Assembly: GCA_028455995.1 (NCBI GenBank)
Contig: JABELC010000004.1
Coordinates: forward strand, 1,488,001-1,552,000
From: Scleromitrula shiraiana
Lineage: Eukaryota; Ascomycota; Leotiomycetes; Helotiales; Sclerotiniaceae
Direction: 5' to 3'
DNA: 64,000 nt
Below, piece after piece: positions 11,435 to 22,800 of this stretch. Made by a program: the position numbers and the translations under genes. Each line of letters opens with the position of its first letter. Within the stretch, counting starts at the first letter, position 1. The notes beneath the pieces are model-generated. The model was given only the letters and a program-made list of their open reading frames with translations. It was not told where the DNA came from and did not search any database.

Positions 11435-13302
11435 CTAATACCCACCCCCCGAAATCCTCAACAACTTCCCAAAATCCGGGGTTCCCAAACCCGTAACTGG
11501 ATCCCACCCTGTCGTCGCATTCCACGAAGCATACGGTACAAATGGAGTCGGCAATCCCGAATAATGATCTATACCCGTACAACCTGTCGATCCACCATTA
11601 ACTATATCATTGAGACCTTCTTTGCCTCTTGAATAAAGCCATGGGTTTAGGAATCCAAGCGGTGGCTTTTTGGCTGCGAGACGGGCGTTATTGAGAAGGG
11701 AAATTATGGCTGCGAAGGTTGGGGATGAACAACTTTTTGGGTAGTTAGTATTGGATTTCTTTTTAGAGTAAAAATGGAAACAGGGAAAAATTACCTAGTT
11801 CCTGAACCAAGCGAATCGGTTAAAAGACCTGTCCTAGAACTTCTTCCTACAATATGATAATTGTAACCCTGAGCAGCAACATCGGGGAAACCTCTCCCAG
11901 CTGGATTATACAATCCCTTCCATCTATCACCCAAGATATGTAAATATTCCTTCACAGCCGCATCTTGATATCTCGGTCTAGGGAAGCGATCACTAAATCC
12001 TCCAGATGAGAAGAAGACAGCTGATTCAGGTTCTACATATCGAGTTCCTCCAACCGATGTGACATATGGACACGCAGCTGGGAAGATAGGCAAGAAGCGA
12101 GTAGTGTTTTTTCCGTCATTAGTTTGACAAGCCGATCCTACACCTGTGTCGCCAGAGGAGAATAGAATCGATACTCCTCTCATTCCTAACTGACCGAACA
12201 TGTTACAAACGGTGCGGGAATAGGCTTCAGGTACGGATTGTTCATCTTCTCCATAGGAAGTGGTGATTGTCTGTGGTAGTTCGCTGTTTGGGAGTGCAAG
12301 TACGTAGTTGAGGAAATCTAGATATGGTTCATTTTGATTATCTTCTTCATTAGGTTGGTCGAGATCGGGAATCAGAAAACCAAGTCCTCCTGTACTGTAG
12401 TATTTGATATCGACATCATAACCAATGGATGCTGCATATTGAATATCGAGATTGGCCTCTCCATCGTTGAGTGTGGAATTTTGAGTATCCAATCCACCGT
12501 TGATTAGATCATAGGTAAAGTTTTGAGTTAATGCATAGGGTGCATATGTCTCTAGGAAAAACTCCAATGCATCATATTTTGCCCATTGATTCAAATATCC
12601 AGCAACACCCAAACGTGAACCAGGGGAACGTTTGGCGGTATAGTTTCCGATGTTATATAGATCTCGAAGACAAGCAGGAGTAATTGAAGAATTGCATGCA
12701 GCATTGATGGCTGGGGAGAAATTCGATGCAGGTTCGGTCCGGAATAATTGACTACGTTGTGCCTTCATCTGTCCAAATCTCGTAGTAGGTTGAATCATGG
12801 TAATATGATTTGTAATCTCCTGTGGAACGGAGTATTGTAAAGCTCTAAGTTTTTTGCTTCTCTTTTCGGATTGATGGGTGAAGTAAAAGAAGGTGGTATT
12901 CAAAATATTTTCCGCCTGATGTACACAAGTACGAAAGTTAATCCATTCTCCATTATCTGTGATATTTGAAGATGGTACTCCAGAAGCTTTGAGCCACGAC
13001 AATACAGCTTGTGTAGATTCATCAGCTGGCTTGATGAGTCTTTTCACCTCTTCACGACTTAGGTGTTGACCATAATCTTTATGATCAGGAGAGGAGATGG
13101 TGAAAAGTGTTTCTTCGAAAACATCATGATTTGGTTGTTCCAAAGCAATACGAAGAGTGATGATTTTAGAAGCCGAAGGTCTTTCGAGTTTAGTCCAACC
13201 TTGTGGTACTCCAGGAAGTTTCTCCAAAACTTCCAAGGTTGACCGACTTGCAGCAAAGCTACATGTGGTGACCAGAATGGAAAGTAGATGAGATATCTTC
13301 AT
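11435..13302 (-). CDS. Secreted sedolisin / tripeptidyl-peptidase (MEROPS S53)
   Basis: Acid serine-carboxyl protease that releases tripeptides from protein N-termini; predicted secreted. Exons are 13302-11795 and 11732-11435 (intron 62 nt, branch CTAAC), giving 601 aa. Residues 1-20 form a signal peptide (MKISHLLSILVTTCSFAASR). Residues about 30-185 are a pro-kumamolisin prodomain and the rest is catalytic. The catalytic set is visible: E282 and D286 in EANLDIQY, oxyanion D385 in SSGDTGVG, and nucleophile S503 in GTSCSSPTFA. The serine codon is split by the intron. The C-terminal calcium-site region DPVTGLGTPDFGKLL is present. All key residues are intact, so it should be active. Many N-x-S/T sequons fit secretion. 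Closest to fungal SED-type peptidases. Confidence 0.93.
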
Positions 13303-14449
13303 GTTAACTGTGATGGATATTAGCCATGATTATCACCATTAGGTTAATACTTACAATTATTTGCAAATATCTTATGAAAAGTCCATAACTAGTAGACAAT
13401 TGATTCCCCAAGAAAATCAAAACTTGACAACAACTAACAACTCAAGAAGAAAAGGAATGCATCAAAAATGACCAGGACATCAATCCCTTTAATATCCATT
13501 TTCAATCCGGTAGATATAAAATCCGAAGAGGGGTAAAGCAGAAAGATGTCCGTATCATTCACTTGAATTAAGCCAAGAAGAAAGTCACAACCAAAGAAGG
13601 AAGGTGCCATTTACCATCCAATGCCGTCAATCATCTTGAGATACTTATTATGTATCTAAATCTACCTCAAAGACTCGAAATTGCAGGTGTCACGTCTTGG
13701 CTTTCATTTTATCAGTTGTGTTAATGTTGTGATATGTAGCATAATTGCGGGATTGAATCGGTGATTTGAGAAAATTTTCCTGCGTTGTCGGTTGATGTCA
13801 ATTTCTTGTAGGATAGTCAATTGGGTTGGAGGTTTTGGTTTATGGAGTTTGGATACATTCATCTTATTGATCAGGATATTACCATTACTGTACTACAGTA
13901 TCGATGCAAATTGATGTATGAATGATGGAATACCGCAACCCACTTAGTGTAATTGTATGTTAACCCAATGAATAATGAATAATGAATAATGAATAACGAA
14001 TGAATTTAATCATTCCCCCTCCACTCAAAAGTCCCAATACCCACGTGAATGACACCAGTGAATCTCCAAATAACACCATAAATCAAATCCATAATCAATT
14101 GATATAAGGCTGAATACACAGTAGCATCTCTCAAAAACTCTTTGAAAATTGGTAAAGTGAAAAGAATCCAAAAATCCAATTTCAAAAAGACGATGATGGT
14201 GATGATCGGCAACAATAGATAAAAACATCCCAAAGAAACAACCGACCAAGTCCGAAAAAAGCGGATTTTTTCATTATTCCTGTTCCGCCCAAAATTCCAC
14301 CCACTTCCACCACATGATTATCAAACCCAAACAAACCCAAATAAAATCAAAATCAAAATCAAACCAACTCATAAATATACCAAAGAAAATCCAGAGAATC
14401 CAGAGAACATATAGAATCACAGAGATTGATTCTCAAAGATATAGACAAA
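13303..14449. other. Divergent region between sedolisin and tyrosine phosphatase genes
   Basis: This 1.1-kb region contains both upstream regions, an AATGAATAATGAAT repeat at 13968-14004 and a possible small membrane-protein exon on the minus strand at 14006-14233, listed separately. Nothing else is supportable. Confidence 0.5.
14006..14233 (-). CDS. Possible small membrane protein, start unresolved
   Basis: An open frame of 75 codons ends at 14006 and stays open upstream to about 14335 without an ATG in frame, so a start would need a spliced upstream exon. The translation has two to three hydrophobic stretches (CFYLLLPIITIIVFLKL, FWILFTLPIF, LIYGVIW) and a non-repetitive, protein-like composition, unlike most chance frames here. 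I recognise no family. It may be a decayed or chance frame. Confidence 0.22.
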   Translation of the reverse strand: MGCFYLLLPIITIIVFLKLDFWILFTLPIFKEFLRDATVYSALYQLIMDLIYGVIWRFTGVIHVGIGTFEWRGND

Positions 14450-15372
14450 ATGACCACCTCGACCCCAGAAAAAATCTCAGTCCTATTCGTCTGTCTAGGA
14501 AATATATGTCGATCTACGATGGCGGAGGGAATTTTTAGATCGATGGTGAAGGAGGGGGCTTATAAGGAGAGGATTGGGGTTGTTGATTCTTGTGGTATGT
14601 ATTTCTGTTGGGATTCTTACTTGATGTTTTGTTTTTGGGGGGGAGAGTTTTGAGAGGGGTATGATGGTGGATGATGGATGGATGGATGCAGGGAGGAGGA
14701 AGGAGCACGTGTGGGTGGATATTGATATTGATATCGATATTGATATTGATATGGAGCACGTGTGGATGGATATTGATATTGATATGGATATGGATACTGA
14801 TATCGATATTGATATGGATATTGATATACCAATACGGAGTGAACGAATGCTAACAAACCCAACAGGAACAGCAGCATACCACTCGGGATCATCCCCGGAT
14901 TCCAGAACCATGGCCACATTAAGAGAAAACGGAATCACGGATTACAAACACAAAGCCAGAAAAGTATATTTGTTTCCCTCCCTTCCATGTACATATATAA
15001 TATGATTGACCCCCGTGTCCAAAGGTCTCAATAAACGACTTCAAAACTTTCGATTACATATTCGCAATGGATGCGGATAATCTCTCCGATCTGCAATCCT
15101 TGGCAAGGAGAACGGAGGGCAAGGCGAGGGTTATGCTGTTTGGAGAGTTTGCTGCTCCGATCAAGGGAGGAGATGGGAAGGGGAAAGGCGCAGGTGGGGA
15201 TGGTGTAGCGGGGGGCAAAGGAGTGGGAGATGTGGAATTGGAGGCGGAGGAGGTGGATGATCCTTATTATGGGGGGAATGAGGGGTTTAGGAGGGCGTTT
15301 GAACAGTGTAGTCGGTTTTCGAGGAATTTTTTGGAGGGGGTCGTGGGGGTAGGAGAGGGGGAGGGGGTGTAA
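14450..15372 (+). CDS. Low-molecular-weight protein tyrosine phosphatase
   Basis: Cytosolic phosphatase that removes phosphate from phosphotyrosine and small phospho-esters. Exons are 14450-14594, 14866-14963 and 15025-15372, giving 196 aa. The P-loop C-x5-R is C15-R21 in VCLGNICRST at the extreme N-terminus, as in the family. Splicing gives DSCGTAAYHSGSSPD and YIFAMDADNLSDL, both expected blocks. The general acid is D159 or D160 in DDPYYGG. The family is usually about 160 aa; the excess is a Gly/Lys-rich loop (about residues 120-150) before the acid loop and a Gly/Glu tail. Intron 1 (271 nt) is unusually long and holds a GATATT repeat array. Confidence 0.92.
14702..14827. repeat. GATATT hexanucleotide array inside phosphatase intron 1
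   Basis: GATATT and GATATC/GATATG units, with a higher-order duplication: GGAGCACGTGTGG begins at both 14702 and 14753, each followed by the hexamer run. It lies wholly within the first intron, upstream of branch site GCTAAC (14849). Confidence 0.92.
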
Positions 15373-15728
15373 ATGTAAGTGCAGGTGGAGGTGGGGGTGT
15401 AGGTGTAGATTGGGTTTGTGGGTGATGGGAAGGGATAAGTGAGATGGGCGAGATGGGCGAGATGGACGAGGTATTTACAGGTTGGATGATATTTACCAAA
15501 GTACGGCGGATAGATAGATACATGGTATATCCACCCATCCATCCACCCACCCATCCACACAATCAATAAGCCGGTAAAAACCAATACCATCACACGCATA
15601 CACACAACTCACTGACAAGTAAACAAACACATTACAATTGAATAGCGCAAAATGTACAAAATGTACAACGTGCATACCATCTATGACGTTTATCAAGTAC
15701 CGTGCGTGTGTGTGCACCTAGTATGTCT

Positions 15729-16053
15729 GTCCGGTTCAGCAGTGAATCCTTCTAGTGGTCAATTGGATACTCTAATCTAATCTAATTAAGTAATGAAAAT
15801 ATTATAATAAATTTTTATTACTAGTAGTAATATTTTCTAATAATCGGGTCTTGATCATTATTGAAGTTTATAATTATATATAGTGTAACTAACATAAGGT
15901 TTACATGTTTTAAATTATTATATATATATATAAACTTGAAGCTTTTTTTTCGATTACTAAAACTAGTACTAGTACTACTAGGTTAGATTCAAGTTGTTCG
16001 ATTGACTAGTGTCACGGTGTCCGATTCAGCAGTGGATCGATCCTTCTACTGGG
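15729..16053. repeat. Direct-repeat pair flanking an AT-rich palindromic segment
   Basis: A roughly 30-bp sequence at 15729-15758 (core GTCCGGTTCAGCAGTG) recurs at 16019-16053 with substitutions and a 4-base insertion. Between them lies very AT-rich DNA with an inverted repeat: GAAAATATTA at about 15797 and its complement TAATATTTTC ending near 15838. It resembles a decayed insertion, but no transposase is present. Confidence 0.6.
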
Positions 16054-16240
16054 GCTGATGATACACATACACACTAATAAGTATAGTATTTTCCTGACAT
16101 ACCCATACCCATACATACCCATCCATACCCAGGTACATACATACATACATACATACAAGTGATTCATCAACCGAACTCAATATCCATGCTTAAAATCCCT
16201 ATTTTCGATGCGAGAAGTTGCGTTTGCGATACCATCATCA

Positions 16241-16291
16241 TGCTATATACTAGTATGCTATATACTAGTATGCTATATACTAGTATGCTAT
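16241..16291. repeat. 15-bp palindromic minisatellite
   Basis: Three tandem copies of a 15-bp unit containing the perfect palindrome ATACTAGTAT, followed by a partial unit. Confidence 0.88.
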
Positions 16292-16426
16292 GCAATGCGG
16301 TGTTTTGGGACGAAACACGCCTAGTGTGGCTGAGGTCTATACTTATTAGGTGGTTATTTCCATACGTACTGTACGGAGGATGTGTTCGTTTGATCGTGTT
16401 ACGTGTTGAAGAGTAGTAGGGATGGG

Positions 16427-16427
<1 letters not shown>

Positions 16428-16459
<32 letters not shown>

Positions 16460-16667
16460 GTGTATGTGTGTATGTGTGTGTGTATGTATGTATATGTTAA
16501 TCCAATTGTGTTGTGTGTGTATTTTTTTGGTGGAGCTATATAATTGACTATATTGTATGTTTATGGAAGGAAGTTGGATAGACCAAAGAGGAATGGATAT
16601 CATAGAATTATCGATCTGTTTATATGGTAGCTCTAAGTCCCGTGGATAGCTCAGCCCTAATGTTGTG

Positions 16668-16698
<31 letters not shown>

Positions 16699-16703
16699 TG
16701 TAT
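16428..16703. repeat. Two TATG/TGTG microsatellites
   Basis: TATG runs at about 16432-16495 (interrupted by TGTG) and 16670-16703. Confidence 0.9.
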
Positions 16704-18473
16704 CCCGCTCAGGTACGTATTCTATCTAGGTAGTGTTATCCACAGGGATTTTTCCCATGTTCGTTCAGAGTTTGGTCGGTGTACCGTACCTGGAGGTAAG
16801 GATTCGGATATAGAATTGGTACGTTACGTACGTATCTAGGTATGGTGTGCTATGTACGGATCGGTAGACGGTTCATGGTTTTACTGTGTATTCTAATCCA
16901 ATCGTATCCAATATCGTATGTATGTATGTAGGCTGTGGCTATAGCTAAATTTGTAGAGATAGATGATGCCTAGCCTATTCATCACCGCGACAGCACAGCC
17001 TCATATGAACATTTCTTGACTCCATCCCGAGTCTCATGAATGATTCCCGTTGATCCACTGTATAGCCCTAGAAGGCTATGCTAACTCGATGTGTGTGTGT
17101 GTGTGTGCATGCACTGGATCCCGATATATATAATATATATACGTTTGTGTGTTAATATAGAAGCAAGTAAGATATATAGGAATAGTATGATTGATTCCTG
17201 CGCAGATTGGTGAGATGTTGTGAGTGAAGTGTATAATAAGTATAGTACCAGTATAAATGTATGTAAAATAGATTATTGTAGTGTAGGATGGGATGGGGGG
17301 AGAGCCCGTCCAGAGCGTTAGTTAGGATGTTAGTTAGTTACCTAGGTAGTTACCGAGTATGAGAGGGGCGGGGAATATTGAATATTGATATGTAGTAAGA
17401 TGGGTCTATTTTGAGATGTACTGTATGTGTAAGTGTATGTGTATGTGTATATGTGTGTATTTTTCTTCTTTTCATCCATGCAGATGTTGAGAGCTTGAGT
17501 TTGAATTGTGGTTGTGGTTGAGATTAATGTGATGATGGAAAAGTGGGTGTGGATAGAATCCTTCCTAGCCACCATGTATTAGAAAAGTATGGATATTGAA
17601 GTGGAATATGTATAGTAATGAATCCATTGTATCGTGATAAGTTAAGTTCTCAAAGTATAAAGTATGTGATTGTGATTGTGATTTGAATATATTAAAATTT
17701 AGTTCAATGTCTTTGAATCCAGCGTCATTATTTTTGGCCAAGAAAGAATCTACTGTATGTACTCCAACTTGCCAAGCTACTATTGATATCAATCTTTAAG
17801 CAACAATTATTATTAATCTATAATATACATACAATACAATAGTAGTAAAGTAAGTATAAATTCCCCATTTTGAAACGTGAATGAATACAAGGATTTCTAG
17901 AGCGAATAGTTAAAAAGCCATTGATTATTCTCAAGGATATTACTTGAGAGATAAAGCAGAGAGAGATAAAGCTGTACTACATACATTTTGAAAAAGGGAC
18001 ATACAGTTCACATCAAGGCTGTTCCCAGGGCTGTTCATTATCCTTGTTGATAATCTTCTTATTTATTATTATGTATATCCCTTCTAATAATTCACGGCCA
18101 TCTTCAACCTGAAACGCCTTTTTTTATTTTATTTTTTTTTATTTTTTTTTTTAAATCCGGTACGATCAAGAGAAGAGAAGAGAAGAGACTCGAGAGATAG
18201 TTTGATAAGAGAGACATCAAGAGAGTGTAAAAAAGAGAAAGAAAGAGAGAGAGGGAGAGAGAGAAAGAGAGAGCAAGAGAGACAGTGTGTGCATGTGAGG
18301 GTATCATCAGCTCCTTCCTTTTCTATGACAATTCCCGTTATCAGTTATTCTCAATATAACAACCTAAACACTTTCAAGGTTAGAAAATAGTAGGGGAAAT
18401 TTAAAACTCTCTAGTTCTAGTTCCAGTTCCGTAACGAGGTACTCCATACAACTCACGATATCAATATTATTAC

Positions 18474-18559
18474 CATTGCTATTGCTATTGCTATTGCTAT
18501 TGTTATTACTATTACTATTACTATTACTATTACTATTACTATTATTATTGCTATTATTG
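18474..18559. repeat. TATTGC / TATTAC hexanucleotide array
   Basis: A run of TATTGC units passes into TATTAC units, so the array has two domains separated by one transition. Confidence 0.9.
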
Positions 18560-18624
18560 TAGACACTGTATTTAAACCTGTTTTAATTATGGAAGTATAA
18601 TACTTGTATTCAAAGCATCAAATT

Positions 18625-18795
18625 AAAGAAAAGAAGGAAAAGAATAAAAGAATAAAAGAATAAAAAAATATAAAAAGTATAAAAAATATAAAAAGTATAA
18701 AAAATATAAAAAAATATAAAAAAATATAAAAATATAAAAAATATAAAAAATATAAAATAATATAAAAAACAAAATAAAAAAAATAAAAAATAAAG
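18625..18795. repeat. A-rich (AAATATAAA)-type low-complexity tract
   Basis: About 170 bp almost without C on this strand, built of AAAATATAAA and AAAGTATAAA units. It ends about 150 bp before the chitin synthase start. Confidence 0.9.
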
Positions 18796-18948
18796 CATAG
18801 ACTTATTATTAATAAAATATACTAAGATATCATAATCAGGAAAATCTCAATCTCGTTTCTTAATTTTTAATACGCAATTCCTCTGTCAACGTGCCCACCT
18901 CTCCCACCAAGTGCTTCATCTTTATCCCCCACAACTCGACTTGAAACC

Positions 18949-21900
18949 ATGTCATCTAGATATGATAGATTAGGTATGTTCCCCTTTATATAATTTCAAT
19001 TTATTCCTTTTCTATTCACTCTTTCAAAGTTACATCTTTTTTCAATTTTATGTTATGTTGTGTTATTAGTCGACGAGATTGTTTTGGAGTAGAAAGATTC
19101 ATTTGTGATATTCACCTCGATCTTTATATTCCAAATGGTGCATAGACAACAACAATAACAATAACAAGAACACTCCAAAAATACCAATACAAGTACAAAG
19201 AAAAAAGAAACTATTAATAACTTACACTACCGAAAGAAGTTTCTTGAGATAGAATATTGGATTTTATCCATTTACTTATTCTCTCTCTCTCTGCTAGCAG
19301 AAGAGTTTCATTTCTTATAAACAAATTATTTACAACATCTACAAATTTGTGCTTGTTTATTTACAAACGAGGTATCTAACCACAATATTAAATAGATCCG
19401 GCGGGTCACGATCAAGACGACGATTATCACGATATGAATAGTAGAACAAATTTACCAGTTCATCCTGGTGGATATCATGATGATGCACCGTATGGAGAAC
19501 CGCACCCATCTGCTCCAATGCAAAATCTCGAAATACCTATGGGACCTGGAGGATATAGAATTGGAACACCAAGCGATCGATTACAGGAACAACCTTCGGT
19601 GAGTTAATGGTTTCAAGCGCCTTGGAATGAAGATATTTGGCTGACTTCAGATTCTCAGTATTCCGTTGAACATTTAGATCAAGGATATAATACTCGCATG
19701 CCACTCAAAGCAAGTCATAGCTACGATTCAGAATATTCATTAAATCCTCAAGCGCATCACGATGCTTATTATCAACCTCCCTACCAACCATCTCCTCACG
19801 AAGAGCATCCTTTGACAGACTACCCACAAGATTCAGGACATTATTACGGCGACGATGATCATCAACCAATTTTACAATCGCATGAACCATATGGTCCAGA
19901 TCCACATGCCGCAACTGGTTATGATGGTGCCCATGCTCCATCTCCAGCGGCTACACCTCAACCCACTTTGAGAAGATACAAAACTGTGAAGGAAGTACAA
20001 TTGTTCAATGGAAACCTTGTCCTCGATTGCCCGATTCCTCCCAAGCTCTTAAGCCAAGTCAATCATGCTCCACCCCCCGAGAGAGATGAATTCACACATA
20101 TGAGATATTCTGCTGCAACATGCGATCCCGCTGATTTCTACGATGAGCGCTTCACCTTGCGACAAAAGCTTTTTGCTAAGCCTAGGCATACGGAACTTTT
20201 CATTGTTGTTACTATGTACAACGAAGATGATGTATTGTTTGCTCGAACCATGCACGGAGTTTTCAAGAATATCGAATTTATGTGTTCTCGGAAGGACAGT
20301 AAGACATGGGGAAAGGATGCCTGGAAGAAAATCGTGGTTTGTATCGTTAGTGATGGACGTGCTAAGATCAATCCGCGAACAAGAGCTGTTTTGGCCGGTT
20401 TGGGTGTGTACCAGGATGGAATTGCCAAGCAACAAGTTAATGGAAAGGACGTGACAGCCCATATCTACGAGTACACAACACAGGTTGGAATTTCTTTGCA
20501 AAAGGATATTGTTCAACTTCGGCCGAAGCAACAACCCGTTCAATTACTTTTCTGCTTAAAGGAAAAGAATCAGAAGAAGATCAACTCCCATAGATGGTTC
20601 TTTTCGGCATTTGGAAAAGTTCTCGACCCGAATATTTGTGTTCTTATTGATGCAGGTACAAAGCCCGGAAAAGATTCAATTTACCATCTATGGAAAGCTT
20701 TTGATTTGGAGCCTACATGCGCTGGAGCTTGTGGTGAAATTAAGGCCATGTTGGGTCCTGGTGGAAAGAATTTACTTAATCCTTTGGTTGCTACACAAAA
20801 TTTCGAGTACAAGATGAGTAATATTTTGGACAAACCCCTCGAATCAGCTTTTGGTTTTATTTCCGTTTTACCGGGTGCCTTTTCTGCGTATCGTTACGTT
20901 GCGTTACAAAACGACAAAACCGGAAATGGACCGTTGGAAAAGTACTTTGCGGGAGAGAAGATGCACGGAGCTAACGCCGGTATTTTTACTGCTAATATGT
21001 ATCTCGCCGAGGATCGTATTTTGTGTTTCGAGCTGGTATCAAAGAGGAATTGTCATTGGATCTTACAATATGTCAAATCTGCTACTGGAGAAACCGATGT
21101 TCCGGATACAATGGCTGAACTCATCTTACAACGTCGTAGATGGCTGAACGGGAGTTTCTTCGCTGCTATCTATGCCATTGCACATTTCTATCAACTTTTC
21201 CGCAGTGATCACAGCTTGTTCCGAAAGCTTGCGTTCTTGATCGAGTTTGTCTATCAGACTATTAGTATGATCTTTGCTTGGTTTGGTCTTGGTAATTTCT
21301 TCTTGGTATTTCACATCTTGACTACATCTCTTGGAGGTGCCGACCTGTTAGGTAAGGTTGGTACGATCCTTGGTGTTGTATTCGAATGGCTATACCTTTT
21401 CACATTGCTTTCTTGTTTCATCTTGGCTCTTGGAAATCGACCTCAAGGAACGAACAGAATTTATATGGCCATGGTTTATTTCTGGATTATTATCATGTGG
21501 TAAGTATTCTTTAGCCTATTTAATTTTTGAAAGTCATCATACTGATACTAGTAGTTATCTAATGTTTGCTTCCGTATTCATCACTGTAAAATCAGTCCAA
21601 ACACAACTTGCAAAGCACGAATTCATCTGGACCGACCTTATCAAGAATCAAATCTTTTACACCCTCATCATCTCTCTCGCCTCAACATACGTCTTATGGT
21701 TCGTAGTATCATTCCTATTCTTCGATCCATGGCACATGTTCACATCCTTCATTCAATACCTCCTCCTCACACCAACCTACATCAATATTCTTAATGTTTA
21801 CGCATTTTGCAACACGCACGATATTACCTGGGGAACCAAAGGTGACGACAAAGCGGAAAAACTCCCCAGCGCAAACCTCAAACCAGGCGGAAAAGTGGAC

Positions 21901-22254
21901 GTCAACATCCCCACCGACGATGGCGACTTAAACGCCCAATACGAGTCCGAAATGCGCAAGATTTCCTCCAAAGCCCCAGAAGAAAAGAGAACATTCTCGG
22001 CAGAGGAAAAACAAGAGGATTACTATAAACAGTTTAGATCGTCTGTGGTTATCTTTTGGCTGGTGTGCAATTTTGCGCTTACGAGCACCGTGCTTTCGAC
22101 GGCGGGCTTGGAGAATATCGATACGAGTACGGATGATACGACGAAGAGTACGATTTATTTGGCGGTGGTGTTGTGGAGTGTGGCGGGGCTGAGTGCGTTT
22201 AAGTTTGTGGGGGCGATGTGGTTTTTGATTGTTAGGATGTTTAGGGGTGTTTAG
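18949..22254 (+). CDS. chsB: Chitin synthase, class III
   Basis: Plasma-membrane enzyme polymerising UDP-GlcNAc into chitin; class III enzymes support hyphal growth in filamentous fungi. Exons are 18949-18973, 19396-19598, 19659-21499 and 21555-22254, giving 922 aa. The tiny first exon (MSSRYDRL) is followed by a 422-nt intron. The N-terminal 170 residues are disordered, His/Tyr/Pro-rich. The catalytic core shows LFIVVTMYNEDD, CLKEKNQKKINSHRW, DAGTKPG, the MYLAEDRILCFEL block and Q567-R-R-R-W571, the chitin synthase signature. The sequence MHGANAGIFTANMYLAEDR points to class III rather than I or II. About six to seven hydrophobic segments follow, then a short terminal helix. The last intron ends in CTAGTAG, allowing two acceptors 3 nt apart. 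Start chosen because exon 1 splices in frame to a continuous disordered region. Confidence 0.94.
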
Positions 22255-22800
22255 ATCTGCGTTGTGGATGGGGCTGGGTTTGGAGAGGGAATTTACATTG
22301 CGGATGAGAAGGAGGGAGGTGCGAGTGATGCATATGGATATGAAGGAATGATGACACAGATGAGATACCCAATGGTGGATGGATAAACATGTATGGTACT
22401 GTAGTTTTTTTTTCTTTTTTGGGTTTCTTCATTTTGACGATTACATGATGACAACTCCATGAACTTTGTATATGGATTGGAGTACCTTTTTTTTTTAATT
22501 CTAAAGAAAGAAAGAGAGAGAGAGAGAGGATAGGATGGATGGACGCAGGATATTGCGAGAAGAGCATAGCATGGTTTTTTTAACTAGACAGAAAGAGGAA
22601 GAGACAGAGAGATGAATATAAATATATTTAATATTATTTCAAGAGCATGGTGTGTGTCACTATACAAGTATTATTGGCATGGCATAGATAGATATTGATT
22701 AATCGACAACAATTCATTCGTTTTAATTCTTGAGAAAAACCAAACATCTACAGTATTTATTCATTTTATTTATCTTGCCATCAATCGATTCCCCAAGTCC
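22255..22800. other. Convergent 3' region, chitin synthase / SLY1
   Basis: This 546-bp region lies between two converging genes: G-rich just after the chitin synthase stop, a GA repeat at 22505-22530, then AT-rich. It contains both 3' untranslated regions and no gene. Confidence 0.55.

Larger units (their letters stand above)
15373..18948. other. 3.6-kb repeat-rich spacer upstream of chitin synthase
   Basis: No supportable gene. Contents include a pair of direct repeats around an AT-rich palindromic segment (15729-16053), a 15-bp palindromic minisatellite (16241-16291), TATG/CATA arrays, a (GT)n tract near 17092, a GA-rich tract at 18222-18284 and A/T-rich arrays at 18474-18795. The last few hundred bases must contain the chitin synthase promoter. 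Confidence 0.55.

Noticed and set aside
9584..13302. Possible gene cluster of DUF218 and sedolisin
   Set aside because: Same strand but functionally unrelated families with a 624-bp gap; no other sign of a cluster.
18610..18798. Minus-strand hydrophobic 62-codon frame resembling a membrane peptide
   Set aside because: It is entirely within the A-rich low-complexity tract; Phe/Tyr content is a by-product of T-rich DNA.
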